Shown here: one piece after another, positions 44,532 to 55,026 of the stretch | Layout of the letters: every line of letters begins with the position of its first letter | Numbering within the stretch: the stretch's first letter is position 1 | DNA from: JBPOFY01 sp051252415 | GTDB lineage: Bacteria; Verrucomicrobiota; Verrucomicrobiia; Opitutales; Coraliomargaritaceae | Length of the DNA stretch: 64,000 nucleotides | Direction: 5' to 3' | Assembly (NCBI GenBank): GCA_051252415.1 | Contig: JBPOGA010000018.1 | Span: 7,811-71,810 of the forward strand | Translations under genes and position numbers: made by a program | The notes under the pieces: generated by a model | What the model saw: the letters and a program-made list of their open reading frames with translations, nothing else | Told to the model about the DNA's origin: nothing | The model's database searches: none

Positions 44532-44727
44532 GGGTGCACTTTTAAGGGCGGGGTAATAGAATAAGTTCTCGGTTTTGGGAGTGTCGGCCTCCGTGCCGAC
44601 ACCCGTGTTGTGGAGGCGCGACTCATAATAGATACGGACACCCATCTACGCTCTACGAGCTACGCTGGACACTGCGGTGGTCCGCGCTCCCGTCTCCATA
44701 GTTACCCCGTTCTTAAGATTGCAATCT
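44532..44727. repeat. Composite intergenic island, copy B
   Basis: The outer ends (GGGTGCACTTTTAAGGGCGG at 44532 and the inverse TTACCCCGTTCTTAAG at 44702-44717) match those of the islands at 26219-26489 and 52706-52856. The interior (44578-44642 and 44675-44692) is the reverse complement of parts of copy A. It occupies half of the 430-bp gap upstream of clpB; in the rest (44728-44900) I see only AT-rich sequence where the clpB promoter must lie. Confidence 0.7.
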
Positions 44728-44900
44728 GACTGTGCCAAATTGTCGCACGCATAGGTTTTTTGAGCCGTTTTGGAGCATGTTAGTATTCTGCACTTATTGT
44801 TGGAATTGTCCGTAAGTCTTTTATTAATAGTTAGATGCAGATTGTTTGGCTGGTGTATTTGCCTGATTTCTAACTGGTATAGATTGTGCAACTCAAAGGT

Positions 44901-47519
44901 ATGAATATAGATTTTAATACCTACACTGAGAAGTCTGCCCTTGCAGTGCAAGAGGCGCAAAATCTTGCGCGCAACCATGGGCAGCAGGAAATTGATGTAT
45001 GGCACTTAGCCTTAGCGCTTATCCAGCAAGAGGGGGGTATTGTGCCTAGCTTGCTAGAGCGTATGCAGATCACGCCGTCAGCATTGCAACTCGCGGTTCA
45101 ACGTGAACTGGATGGATTGCCGAAGGCATCTGGCAGTGTGAATGCTAGCCAGGTGTATATTTCCGCAGCCTTACAAAAAGCCTTGGCTGAGGCCGACAAG
45201 GCAAAGGCGCAGTTAAAAGACGATTTCGTCAGCACGGAGCATTTGTTTCTTGGTTTACTCAAAGCGAGTCGAACGAGCAAGTTCGGCCAGCTACTCGGTC
45301 AATTTGAACTGGATGATACGAAGGTTTTAGAAACTTTGAAATCCGTTCGTGGCAATCAAAAGGTCACGAGTCGTAATCCAGAGACAACATTTGAAGCCTT
45401 GGAGAAATACGGTATCGATCTAGTCGAGTTGGCTCGAAAAGGTAAAATGGATCCTGTCATTGGACGTGATTCGGAGATTCGTCGCGTTATTCGGATTCTT
45501 TCTCGTAAGACGAAGAACAATCCTGTGCTCATCGGTGAGCCAGGTGTCGGTAAGACTGCGATCGTGGAAGGCCTTGCTCAGCGTATTGTTCGTGGCGATG
45601 TGCCTGAAGGCTTGAAAGATAAAACGATCTTCTCACTCGATATGTCCTCGCTCGTTGCGGGTGCAAAGTATCGTGGCGAATTTGAAGAGCGTCTCAAGGC
45701 GGTGCTCGCAGAAGTGAAGTCGAGTGAAGGGCGCATTCTGCTCTTTATTGATGAACTACATACCATCGTTGGCGCGGGTAAAACCGAAGGGGCGATGGAT
45801 GCGGGCAATATGCTCAAGCCAATGCTTGCGCGTGGTGAGTTGCACTGTGTCGGCGCGACTACACTAGATGAGTATCGCAAGCATATCGAAAAGGACGCGG
45901 CTTTAGAACGTCGTTTTCAAACTGTCTTGGTCGATCAACCGAATGTAGAAGATACGATTTCCATTTTACGCGGTATTCGTGAGCGATTCGAACTGCACCA
46001 TGGTGTGCGTATTCAAGATAACGCGCTGGTGCAAGCGGCGGTGCTTTCGCATCGTTATATCAGCGAGCGTTTCCTCCCCGACAAAGCGATCGACCTTGTC
46101 GACGAAGCCTGTGCGATGATTCGCACGGAGATGGATTCGATGCCTACCGAACTGGATGAACTGACACGCCGTGCGCTGCAGTTAGAAATCGAAGAAGCTG
46201 CATTGAAGAACGAAAAGGACTCTGCTTCTAAAGAACGCCTCAGTGTGCTATCCAAGGAGCTGGCCGATATCCGTGAAAAGGCATCAGCACTGCGCGCTAA
46301 GTGGGATACCGAGAAGGGCGCGATTGATCAAATTCGTGGAGTTCGTGAGGAACTCGATGCCACTCGTATCGAGATGGAGAAAGCCGAGCGCAATTACGAT
46401 TTGAATACCGTTGCGCAGCTACGTCATGGTAAAATGCCAGAGCTTGAACAACGCCTTAAAGAACTTGAAGCAGTCGAAGCCAAAGAGGGTGCTTTGCTGA
46501 AAGAAGAAGTTTCGCAGGAAGAGATTGCTGACATTGTTTCGAAGTGGACCGGTGTGCCCGTAACTCGACTCGTTGAGGGTGAAAAGGAAAAGCTCCTGCG
46601 TTTGGAAGAGGTCCTACATGAGCGCTTGATCGGCCAAGATGAAGCAGTGACCTTGGTGTCTGAAGCGATCCTGCGCGCACGCGCCGGCATTAAAGATCCA
46701 CGTCGTCCGATCGGTAGCTTCCTCTTTCTAGGGCCAACGGGTGTGGGTAAGACTGAGCTCGCTCGCACACTCGCAGAGACTTTGTTTGATGCGGAAGATA
46801 ACATCGTGCGCCTCGATATGTCCGAATACATGGAGAAGCATTCCGTTGCGCGTTTAATCGGTGCGCCTCCAGGGTATGTTGGTTACGATGAAGGTGGTCA
46901 ATTAACTGAAGCCGTTCGTCGTAAGCCTTATAGTGTCGTGCTCTTTGACGAAATTGAAAAAGCGCACCCCGATGTATTCAATGTGCTCTTACAAGTGCTC
47001 GATGATGGACGTATCACAGACGCTCAAGGTCACACTATAGACTTTAAGAATACTGTAATCATCATGACTTCCAATGTGGGTAGTCGCTTTCTTACTGAGG
47101 GTGTGGTTGGCGACGCAATACCAGAGAGTATACGCGAGTCTGTTATGGCCGAACTACGCCAAGGTTTTCGCCCAGAGTTTTTGAATCGCATCGACGATGT
47201 GGTTCTCTTCAAGCCACTCAACCTCGCAGAAATCACACGCATCGTGGATCTCTTGCTGGTCGACTTGAATAAGCGCATGGCAGATCGCCGCATCAAGATT
47301 ACATTCGACGACGCTGCGCGGACATGGATTGGTGAACGCGGTTATGATCCCGTTTACGGGGCACGACCACTCAAGCGATTCTTGCAAAAGCAAATTGAAA
47401 CACGCTTAGCACGTGCGATCCTCTCAGGCGAAGTGACGGATAATGCCGAGGCGATATTCAAGCTTGAGAATGATCAGCTTGTAATGGAAGCGCTGTCTGC
47501 TGTGGAAGTGGTAGACTAA
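44901..47519 (+). CDS. clpB: ATP-dependent disaggregase ClpB
   Basis: Hexameric AAA+ chaperone that resolves aggregates with DnaK. 872 residues from the ATG at 44901 (MNIDFNTYTEKS); a GTG at 44886 gives 877. The N-domain double repeat, the first AAA module (Walker A GEPGVGKTAIVEG at about 212), the coiled-coil middle domain (about 395-530: LDELTRRALQLEIEEAALKN, LRAKWDTEKGAIDQ) and the second AAA module (GPTGVGKTELART at about 611; FDEIEKAHPDVFN) are intact. The middle domain separates it from ClpA and ClpC. Heat-shock control is expected, but I could not identify a promoter. The stop overlaps the next gene's stop on the other strand. Confidence 0.97.
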   Translation: MNIDFNTYTEKSALAVQEAQNLARNHGQQEIDVWHLALALIQQEGGIVPSLLERMQITPSALQLAVQRELDGLPKASGSVNASQVYISAALQKALAEADKAKAQLKDDFVSTEHLFLGLLKASRTSKFGQLLGQFELDDTKVLETLKSVRGNQKVTSRNPETTFEALEKYGIDLVELARKGKMDPVIGRDSEIRRVIRILSRKTKNNPVLIGEPGVGKTAIVEGLAQRIVRGDVPEGLKDKTIFSLDMSSLVAGAKYRGEFEERLKAVLAEVKSSEGRILLFIDELHTIVGAGKTEGAMDAGNMLKPMLARGELHCVGATTLDEYRKHIEKDAALERRFQTVLVDQPNVEDTISILRGIRERFELHHGVRIQDNALVQAAVLSHRYISERFLPDKAIDLVDEACAMIRTEMDSMPTELDELTRRALQLEIEEAALKNEKDSASKERLSVLSKELADIREKASALRAKWDTEKGAIDQIRGVREELDATRIEMEKAERNYDLNTVAQLRHGKMPELEQRLKELEAVEAKEGALLKEEVSQEEIADIVSKWTGVPVTRLVEGEKEKLLRLEEVLHERLIGQDEAVTLVSEAILRARAGIKDPRRPIGSFLFLGPTGVGKTELARTLAETLFDAEDNIVRLDMSEYMEKHSVARLIGAPPGYVGYDEGGQLTEAVRRKPYSVVLFDEIEKAHPDVFNVLLQVLDDGRITDAQGHTIDFKNTVIIMTSNVGSRFLTEGVVGDAIPESIRESVMAELRQGFRPEFLNRIDDVVLFKPLNLAEITRIVDLLLVDLNKRMADRRIKITFDDAARTWIGERGYDPVYGARPLKRFLQKQIETRLARAILSGEVTDNAEAIFKLENDQLVMEALSAVEVVD

Positions 47520-47713
47520 GCGCGTTTAACTAATAAGAAGGCGCCTGCCAGCATGAGGAGGCCTCCACCAGCCATCATGCCAACGGATTTTCCCTGTGAA
47601 CTTGGCAGTCGACCTTCTTCGACGATCCAGACCTCATCTAGATTAATGTGAGGGAAGCTTTCGCGTAGGAGGCCAGCCTCTTCAGAGTCTAGACTTTCGA
47701 TTCGATTAATCAC
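47516..47713 (-). CDS. Small membrane protein, possibly 5'-truncated
   Basis: 65 residues from a GTG at 47713, with an acidic N-terminal part (SLDSEEAGLLRESFPHINL) and one C-terminal membrane segment (GMMAGGGLLMLAGAFLLV), ending KRA. The frame stays open for 47 codons upstream, to a TAG at 47855-47857, without any ATG, GTG or TTG, and those codons read like real protein (NVTLDHKNLFTLKLSSIPEE). This suggests that the true N-terminus was lost or that a foreign segment (47875-49116) landed just upstream. It overlaps the clpB stop by 4 bp. Confidence 0.45.
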   Translation of the reverse strand: MINRIESLDSEEAGLLRESFPHINLDEVWIVEEGRLPSSQGKSVGMMAGGGLLMLAGAFLLVKRA

Positions 47714-47874
47714 GAGACCTTTTAGCGAATTTGCTTCGATCCATTCCTCTGGGATACTGCTGAGTTTTAGGGTGAATAAATTTTTGTGGTCAAGGGTGAC
47801 GTTTCTTGCTGATACTGAAAAGCTACCTTCACGGCTTTGCTGTGTCTTATGATTCTAACCCCCAATGTAATATT

Positions 47875-49116
47875 ATGTGGACGATTTCGAACTTTAATGT
47901 AACCGATTCTATTCAATTGTATGCCAGCGACGGGAAACCCATTGAGAATGTCGCACGTGATGAAAGCGAGGGTGTCTGTCGCATTGTAATCTCACCATTT
48001 GGTTATATTGACTTCGAAAGCCAGGCTCATGATTCCGAAGGTCTGACTTACTTCACGCTGACTGCAAATGGACAGGTGATTAATTATACCAGCGACCTCT
48101 CTGTTGCCGTGAGTGTTTCTGTGGGTAGTTTTACCATGACTGGACCCGAGGGGGCTGTGACGGGAACGCTTACAGCTTTTCCGCCATTGACCGGCACGAC
48201 GATCGAGGCCTTCCGCGAAATGATACGTATTCAGATCGTCCCGTATCAAGACCCGCCACCTCCGACTGTGCCCAAGACCGACGCAGAGCTTCAGACCTTG
48301 GCCAGCCAATATTTCCCCGGTAATCCCTACGGCTTTGATCTGGCCATGGCACTCTATGATTGGACCTCTGCCAGCTTCATCCGGCAGGATCTCTTCCATC
48401 AGTTGGAATATACCGCGATGGCCGGAGCGCCGCTCGATTTGCCGTCGATGGCGAAGGTTATTTTCGGGTGCAGTTACCCTGGCTACTCATACGAAGACGC
48501 GAACTTCATGAATCAATTCATGATGAAGCCTTCGACTAGCGAGCAGGATATTTATAACCAGCTCCTCACGGTGTATCAAAAGGTAAAGCCGCTCGCTGCG
48601 GCCGAAATGGACGTCTTCGCAAATGGTGTGCTTTCGCTACCCGGTATTTCGGTGGCAGAGTATCCGCAGCTTTATCGTGGAGCCATGCCATTGTCGGGTG
48701 GCTACGATACTGGAGATTTTTCACCTTCAATGTTTGAATTCCCCGGTAACGCCGGGCCGGACAACCAGCCCCTCTATCAAGCGCTCGATGCTGCACTTCA
48801 AGGCACCTTGACTCCCGGTTCGATCATTACGACCAAAGGCCCATGGAGTTTCTCCAACGATCTCGCCGGTGCCAAGGTTTGGCAAAACGGTATTTTGATT
48901 ACGCTCAATCCTCCTCCCGGCGCGACCCACTGGCCGGGCGCGGGCGATATTACCGCGTTCTCCATCAATCCCGGCACTTTCGAGATTAATATGCCACCGC
49001 CCACCCGCTACCGCATTGAGTCCTATCAATGGGAGATCATTGAAAAAGACGGGAAGCCGCAAAATGTCTGCCACTTCACGATGACCCACCTCGGTTATTG
49101 TGTGGAGCCGATGTGA
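47875..49116 (+). CDS. Putative ADP-ribosyltransferase-like protein
   Basis: 413 residues from the ATG at 47875 (MWTISNFNVTDSIQLYAS). I see no known name. Residues 1-100 form a beta-sandwich-like domain; 130-260 is mostly helical. From 265 it follows the order of R-S-E-type ADP-ribosyltransferases: R268 in QLYRGAMPL, S325/S327 in GPWSFSNDL, and after ITAFSI the segment GTFEINMPPPTRYRI with E370 in the position of the catalytic Glu (the usual companion Glu/Gln two residues earlier is Thr). No signal peptide. The codons are visibly richer in C and G than in the neighbours, which hints at transfer. The motif match is mine and needs a profile or fold test. Confidence 0.45.
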   Translation: MWTISNFNVTDSIQLYASDGKPIENVARDESEGVCRIVISPFGYIDFESQAHDSEGLTYFTLTANGQVINYTSDLSVAVSVSVGSFTMTGPEGAVTGTLTAFPPLTGTTIEAFREMIRIQIVPYQDPPPPTVPKTDAELQTLASQYFPGNPYGFDLAMALYDWTSASFIRQDLFHQLEYTAMAGAPLDLPSMAKVIFGCSYPGYSYEDANFMNQFMMKPSTSEQDIYNQLLTVYQKVKPLAAAEMDVFANGVLSLPGISVAEYPQLYRGAMPLSGGYDTGDFSPSMFEFPGNAGPDNQPLYQALDAALQGTLTPGSIITTKGPWSFSNDLAGAKVWQNGILITLNPPPGATHWPGAGDITAFSINPGTFEINMPPPTRYRIESYQWEIIEKDGKPQNVCHFTMTHLGYCVEPM

Positions 49117-49244
49117 GTATAGATATCGAGGTATCCACGTTGTAGGAAGTGCTTCCTGTGTGAATCCTCCGTGCGGCGGTTTTCTAAAAGCCTTAAAAAC
49201 CTCTTGGGGGTGTTTACTCCATTGGTTGATCGAATTATCACGTA

Positions 49245-49433
49245 ATGAATAAGCTCACTTCAGATACGCATACTTTAATTCTAAGTATGCGAAAATCAGT
49301 TGCTATGACACTTGAGCGTAAGCGACGTTTGGGGCAGTACGCAGTGGTTTGGAGAGATGGTAGAGTTGTTAAACTGAAGCCAGATCAGATAAGTTCTCGG
49401 GTAGTTGCTGAAGAACCATCTTCATATAGTTGA
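49245..49433 (+). CDS. Short basic hypothetical protein
   Basis: 62 residues (RKSVAMTLERKRRLGQYAV, then VWRDGRVVKLKPDQ). It lies 128 bp behind the ART-like gene on the same strand, in AT-rich DNA. Length and basic charge recall small antitoxin or DNA-binding proteins, but no motif proves it. If the ART-like protein is a toxin, this is the only small gene next to it that could encode a neutralising partner. The remainder, 49434-49611, shows no gene. Confidence 0.4.
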   Translation: MNKLTSDTHTLILSMRKSVAMTLERKRRLGQYAVVWRDGRVVKLKPDQISSRVVAEEPSSYS

Positions 49434-49611
49434 TAGTAGATTAGTGTATCTATACTCTGAACCGATATGAATATTTATGGTTGCTTTGTTTGAATACACT
49501 ATGAGCAGACAAAGACGCTGCATTTGAAAATTAGTAAGGAGTTGGCGGCGATCTATTGTTTATATATGGAAATGGTCGACTTTGATTTTTGTGGGTGCCG
49601 ATTTTAAGCAC

Positions 49612-49643
49612 AAAAAAAGCGGCCACCTTTCGGTGACCGCTTT
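49612..49643 (-). terminator. Rho-independent terminator of pnp
   Basis: On the minus strand an AAAGCGGTCACC stem with GGTGGCCGCTTT around GAAA is followed by seven T's. It lies 41 bp past the pnp stop. Confidence 0.9.
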
Positions 49644-49683
49644 GCGATGAATTAATTGCGTGAGCGGCGAAGCCGCTTATACG

Positions 49684-51855
<2,172 letters not shown>

Positions 51856-51920
51856 ACTTTTATGTGTTTTGCTTTATGCATTCACGGCATTTCGGGGATA
51901 GGACCCTACATTTGCCGCTC

Positions 51921-51943
51921 GTCGTTCAAATCGGTTGAACGAC
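51921..51943. promoter_or_regulatory. 9-bp perfect hairpin 66 bp upstream of pnp
   Basis: GTCGTTCAA and TTGAACGAC flank ATCGG. In the pnp leader it could be an RNase III target, as in enteric pnp autoregulation, or an operator. Position is the only support. Confidence 0.35.
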
Positions 51944-51960
51944 TCCGGGAAAGTTTTTAA

Positions 51961-52026
51961 GTAGGAGAGGCTTTATGCCTCGACCTTTTTGAAGTATGTA
52001 GGGTCGAGGCGTAAAGCCTCTCCTAC
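51961..52026. repeat. Palindromic element with 25-bp inverted ends
   Basis: Ends starting GTAGGAGAGGCTTTA (51961-51985) and finishing TAAAGCCTCTCCTAC (52002-52026) match inversely at 24 of 25 positions. The centre is only 16 bp, so it can fold into one long hairpin. Confidence 0.85.
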
Positions 52027-52069
52027 GGAGTTTGCATTGTTTGATTAAAGTGGGGTCTTGTTGCCTTCA

Positions 52070-52140
52070 GCTCTTAATCTTACTCCTAATCGTAATCCTC
52101 GGGTTAAAGGAGGATTACGATTAAGATTATGATTAAGAGC
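52070..52140. repeat. AATC-rich palindrome
   Basis: Arms 52070-52100 (from GCTCTTAATC) and 52110-52140 (to GATTAAGAGC) match at 28 of 31 positions around a 9-bp centre. A relative fragment lies at about 1056-1078. Confidence 0.8.
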
Positions 52141-52157
52141 AAGGGGTGAGGGTAAAA

Positions 52158-52195
52158 GAAAATGCCGAACCCCGTTTGACGAGGTCCGGCATGAA
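52158..52195 (-). terminator. Probable terminator of rpsO
   Basis: On the minus strand ATGCCGGACCTCG pairs with CGGGGTTCGGCAT around TCAAA and is followed by TTTTCTTTT, 13 bp past the stop. Confidence 0.8.
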
Positions 52196-52207
52196 AATTG
52201 GTTTCGA

Positions 52208-52495
<288 letters not shown>

Positions 52496-52547
52496 TGTAT
52501 TTGATTATATGATCACGACTTACGGGTTTCGAGTTGTCGAAACCGCT

Positions 52548-52659
52548 AAAACCGCCACTGAGCCGCTTTAGCCGTTGGACTCTCCGGCAGGAGAGAAGCC
52601 GAGGAACGGGCCCTTCGCAGGACGCGCTCTAACGCTGAAGGGCAGGAAAATGCGGTTTT
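52548..52659 (-). other. Structured region upstream of rpsO, candidate S15 leader
   Basis: AAAACCGC and GCGGTTTT close a 112-nt unit. Within it, CTCTCC/GGAGAG and GCCCTTC/GAAGGGC form hairpins and CCGTT/AACGG pair around the first. A further hairpin (GGTTTCGA with TCGAAACC, 52526-52545) lies between it and the rpsO start. It would be the 5' leader if transcription begins above 52660. S15 binds its own leader in several phyla, with different folds. An intergenic palindrome is the other reading. Confidence 0.4.
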
Positions 52660-52705
52660 AAGCCTCTTGCGCAAGTCTAAAAGTGTGGGTGTGCTTTAGG
52701 GGGGG

Positions 52706-52856
52706 GTGTTATTAAAAATGCGGGGTAAAATATGTCTCAATGGGTAGCGCAGCACCGTCTCGGTGTGCATCCGACGTGCCATCTGACGCTCTCAAACGCC
52801 TGTGCGGCGCGAGACGCGCCTGCTCTACCATACCCCGCGGTGAAAAAAATGCACCC
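52706..52856. repeat. Composite intergenic island, copy C
   Basis: Ends related to those of the islands at 26219 and 44532 (GCGGGGTA at 52721, TACCCCGC at 52831, TGCACCC at 52850). The interior is different: GGTAGCGCAG (52743-52752) with CTGCTCTACC (52820-52829), holding the hairpins CACC-GTCTC-GGTG and GGCGC-GAGAC-GCGCC. Confidence 0.65.
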
Positions 52857-52914
52857 AATTAGGTGATTTACGCAACTTGTTGCCATATTATTAATATCGG
52901 CTATACAAACGAAT

Positions 52915-54825
52915 ATGGGTTCTACTAAAATTTCCTGCTGTGTTGCGTTTCTATTTATTGCCCAGCTGTTTACGTCAGTTTTGAGCGCGAAGCAAGTCGC
53001 ATACATATATGGAGATGTTGCTGGGGATGGGACGATTCCTTCTGGTGGAGCGACTCCATACGACCAAATGCTCCTTACTGCGACGGGTAATAAGGGCTGT
53101 TCCGAGTTTAGGCTTCTAGTTGAATCACAGGCTTACTCGATCGCGGGCTACTATGATGCGACAACGACTTTGAACGCTTCGTTTTTGAATCAGTTTGATG
53201 TGATTGTATTTGGACTGCACCAGAAGATTTGGTCCGCGGCCGAAAAGACTGCGCTCGATATATGGCTGCGAGCGGGCGGAGGGATGCTTGTGTATAGCGA
53301 TTCCGCAGCTGGTGGACACTATGGCACTGTCGGGATTAGTAATACGACTGGGAAAATTGCGGTGAACAATTTGGTTTCACAATATGGCCTAGAGGTGACG
53401 GTCGATCAAGGCGGTGGCACACGTTCCTATATTCCGAATACGGGTTCGCCGAATCCGATCATTTGGGATCAACCAGAATTTGAAGGCGAGGGCGTTTCAC
53501 CAGTTGCTGTGAGCTTGGGTCCTGTAGTGGGTGCGCAGCCTCAGGTATTGATTCCACTCAGTCCGGCAAGTCGTGTGAATGGTGGTAGCGATTTAAATAT
53601 TAGTGACTTGAATATTTCGTTTTCGAATTGGGACTGGGCGGCGATCGCTTTAAGTGAAGTCGGCGATGGCAATGTGATTGCGATCTTTGATCGTCAGCCG
53701 ATGTGGAATCCAGGTAGCCCGGGGTCAGACATAGAAAAGGAAGATAATAAAGAAATTCTGCGACGCATCATTCGCTATCTGGCGCGCGACTATGGGAACT
53801 CTGAGGAGTGGCTTGATCTTGGAGTGACTGGCGATCCTGCGCAGGAACGATTGGATCTCGTGTATCGGCAATGGAGTGGCGGCACAGGAGTCGTTGGCGT
53901 CGATTATACAGCGCGCAAAAATGTCTTTAGAGTTGAATATAAAACACAGTTGGATGCGCCATCATGGCTTTCGGATGCGAGCCTAGTCACTACAATCGGG
54001 AGCCCGGTTGATAATGGTGACGAAACGGAGACAGTGACCGTCCGCTTGCTCCCGCCTGCTCAAAATGACGGTGCGCTCTTTGCTCGTGTCGCAGCAGAGC
54101 CGTCTTTGAATGTCGAGGTGTCTGCCGGTATCGACCGCTATATCGGTGAGAGTGGGCAGGCCATATTGTCGGGTTCAGCAAGTAGTGGCGGCGGGGCGCT
54201 CACGACCCAATGGAGTCGAGTGACTGGGCCAGGAACTGTTGTATTTGCGAATGATTCAGCTCAGCAAACCACGGCGACTTTCAGTGCACCGGGAATTTAT
54301 GAGCTAGCCTTGACCGCAACAAACGGTCCGGCGTCCGGACAAGATATCACCGAGGTGCGTGTTATCGCGGATGCTGATGTCGTGAAGGCGATTAATTGCG
54401 GCAACCTCAGTTCCGGGCATGTCGGTAGCAATGGCTTTACCTATGAGGCGGACACATTATTTTCTAATGGTAACACCGATGACTTCCCCGGGAATGCGGT
54501 TTCGAATACCGAGGATGATTTACTATATAATTACGCGCGTTCTGGGCATAGTAACTATACAATCCCAGTCGCCAATGGAGTCTACACTGTCTATCTGCAG
54601 TTTGCGGAAACTTACTTTTCTCAGGACAATAAGCGTGTCTTTGATGCATTCATTGAGGGCGTGCCAGTGTTGGACGATCTAGACCTGTATGTCACTGCGC
54701 CGGGTAAATGGGTGGCATATGATAGGACCTTCACGACGACTGTGTCCGATGGGAACTTAGTCATTGGTTTCACCGCTAGCGTGAACAATGCGCTGTTGAA
54801 TGCACTAGTTGTGGTCAAGCATTGA
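52915..54825 (+). CDS. Secreted malectin/PKD-domain protein
   Basis: 636 residues with a signal peptide (MGSTKISCCVAFLFIAQLFTSVLSA). Residues about 25-310 form a Rossmann-like glutamine-amidotransferase-type fold (VAYIYGDVAGDG, FDVIVFGLHQKIW, GGGMLVYSDSAAGGHYG), close to ThuA-like domains. Then a linking beta domain, a PKD/REJ-like Ig domain (about 400-480; LTTQWSRVTGPGTVVF, YELALTATNG) and a C-terminal malectin-like sugar-binding domain (INCGNLSSGHVGSNG, GVYTVYLQFAETYFSQ, GNLVIGFTASVNNALLNALVV). It probably binds polysaccharide outside the cell. It stands alone; 54826-55026 holds only a partial repeat end near 54990. Confidence 0.85.
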   Translation: MGSTKISCCVAFLFIAQLFTSVLSAKQVAYIYGDVAGDGTIPSGGATPYDQMLLTATGNKGCSEFRLLVESQAYSIAGYYDATTTLNASFLNQFDVIVFGLHQKIWSAAEKTALDIWLRAGGGMLVYSDSAAGGHYGTVGISNTTGKIAVNNLVSQYGLEVTVDQGGGTRSYIPNTGSPNPIIWDQPEFEGEGVSPVAVSLGPVVGAQPQVLIPLSPASRVNGGSDLNISDLNISFSNWDWAAIALSEVGDGNVIAIFDRQPMWNPGSPGSDIEKEDNKEILRRIIRYLARDYGNSEEWLDLGVTGDPAQERLDLVYRQWSGGTGVVGVDYTARKNVFRVEYKTQLDAPSWLSDASLVTTIGSPVDNGDETETVTVRLLPPAQNDGALFARVAAEPSLNVEVSAGIDRYIGESGQAILSGSASSGGGALTTQWSRVTGPGTVVFANDSAQQTTATFSAPGIYELALTATNGPASGQDITEVRVIADADVVKAINCGNLSSGHVGSNGFTYEADTLFSNGNTDDFPGNAVSNTEDDLLYNYARSGHSNYTIPVANGVYTVYLQFAETYFSQDNKRVFDAFIEGVPVLDDLDLYVTAPGKWVAYDRTFTTTVSDGNLVIGFTASVNNALLNALVVVKH

Positions 54826-55026
54826 CTACTATAGTTGGCATCGACGAATTGAGCCTTGGCATGCCAATGTCTGTGATCATTGAGTTTATTCGCTCATGAT
54901 GGCACCACCCCGTCTCGTCAAGGAGGGGAGTTTTGAAGCTCTTCCCCCAGCCGAAATATTTGCGTCTTAACAATCGATGAATGCACGTCAGTTGTGGCAC
55001 GTGCTTCCTGTAAATCGATTATGGAC

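Noticed and set aside
44646..45005. 119-codon minus-strand frame upstream of clpB
   Set aside because: It spans an intergenic repeat island and the clpB N-terminus in antisense; composition is not protein-like.
52548..52659. tRNA or tmRNA gene upstream of rpsO
   Set aside because: No acceptor stem/CCA, anticodon loop or T-loop sequence in the right order on either strand.
54815..55000. 61-codon minus-strand frame between the malectin-type and TPR genes
   Set aside because: No start context, no motif, partly overlapping a repeat end and the preceding gene's stop.
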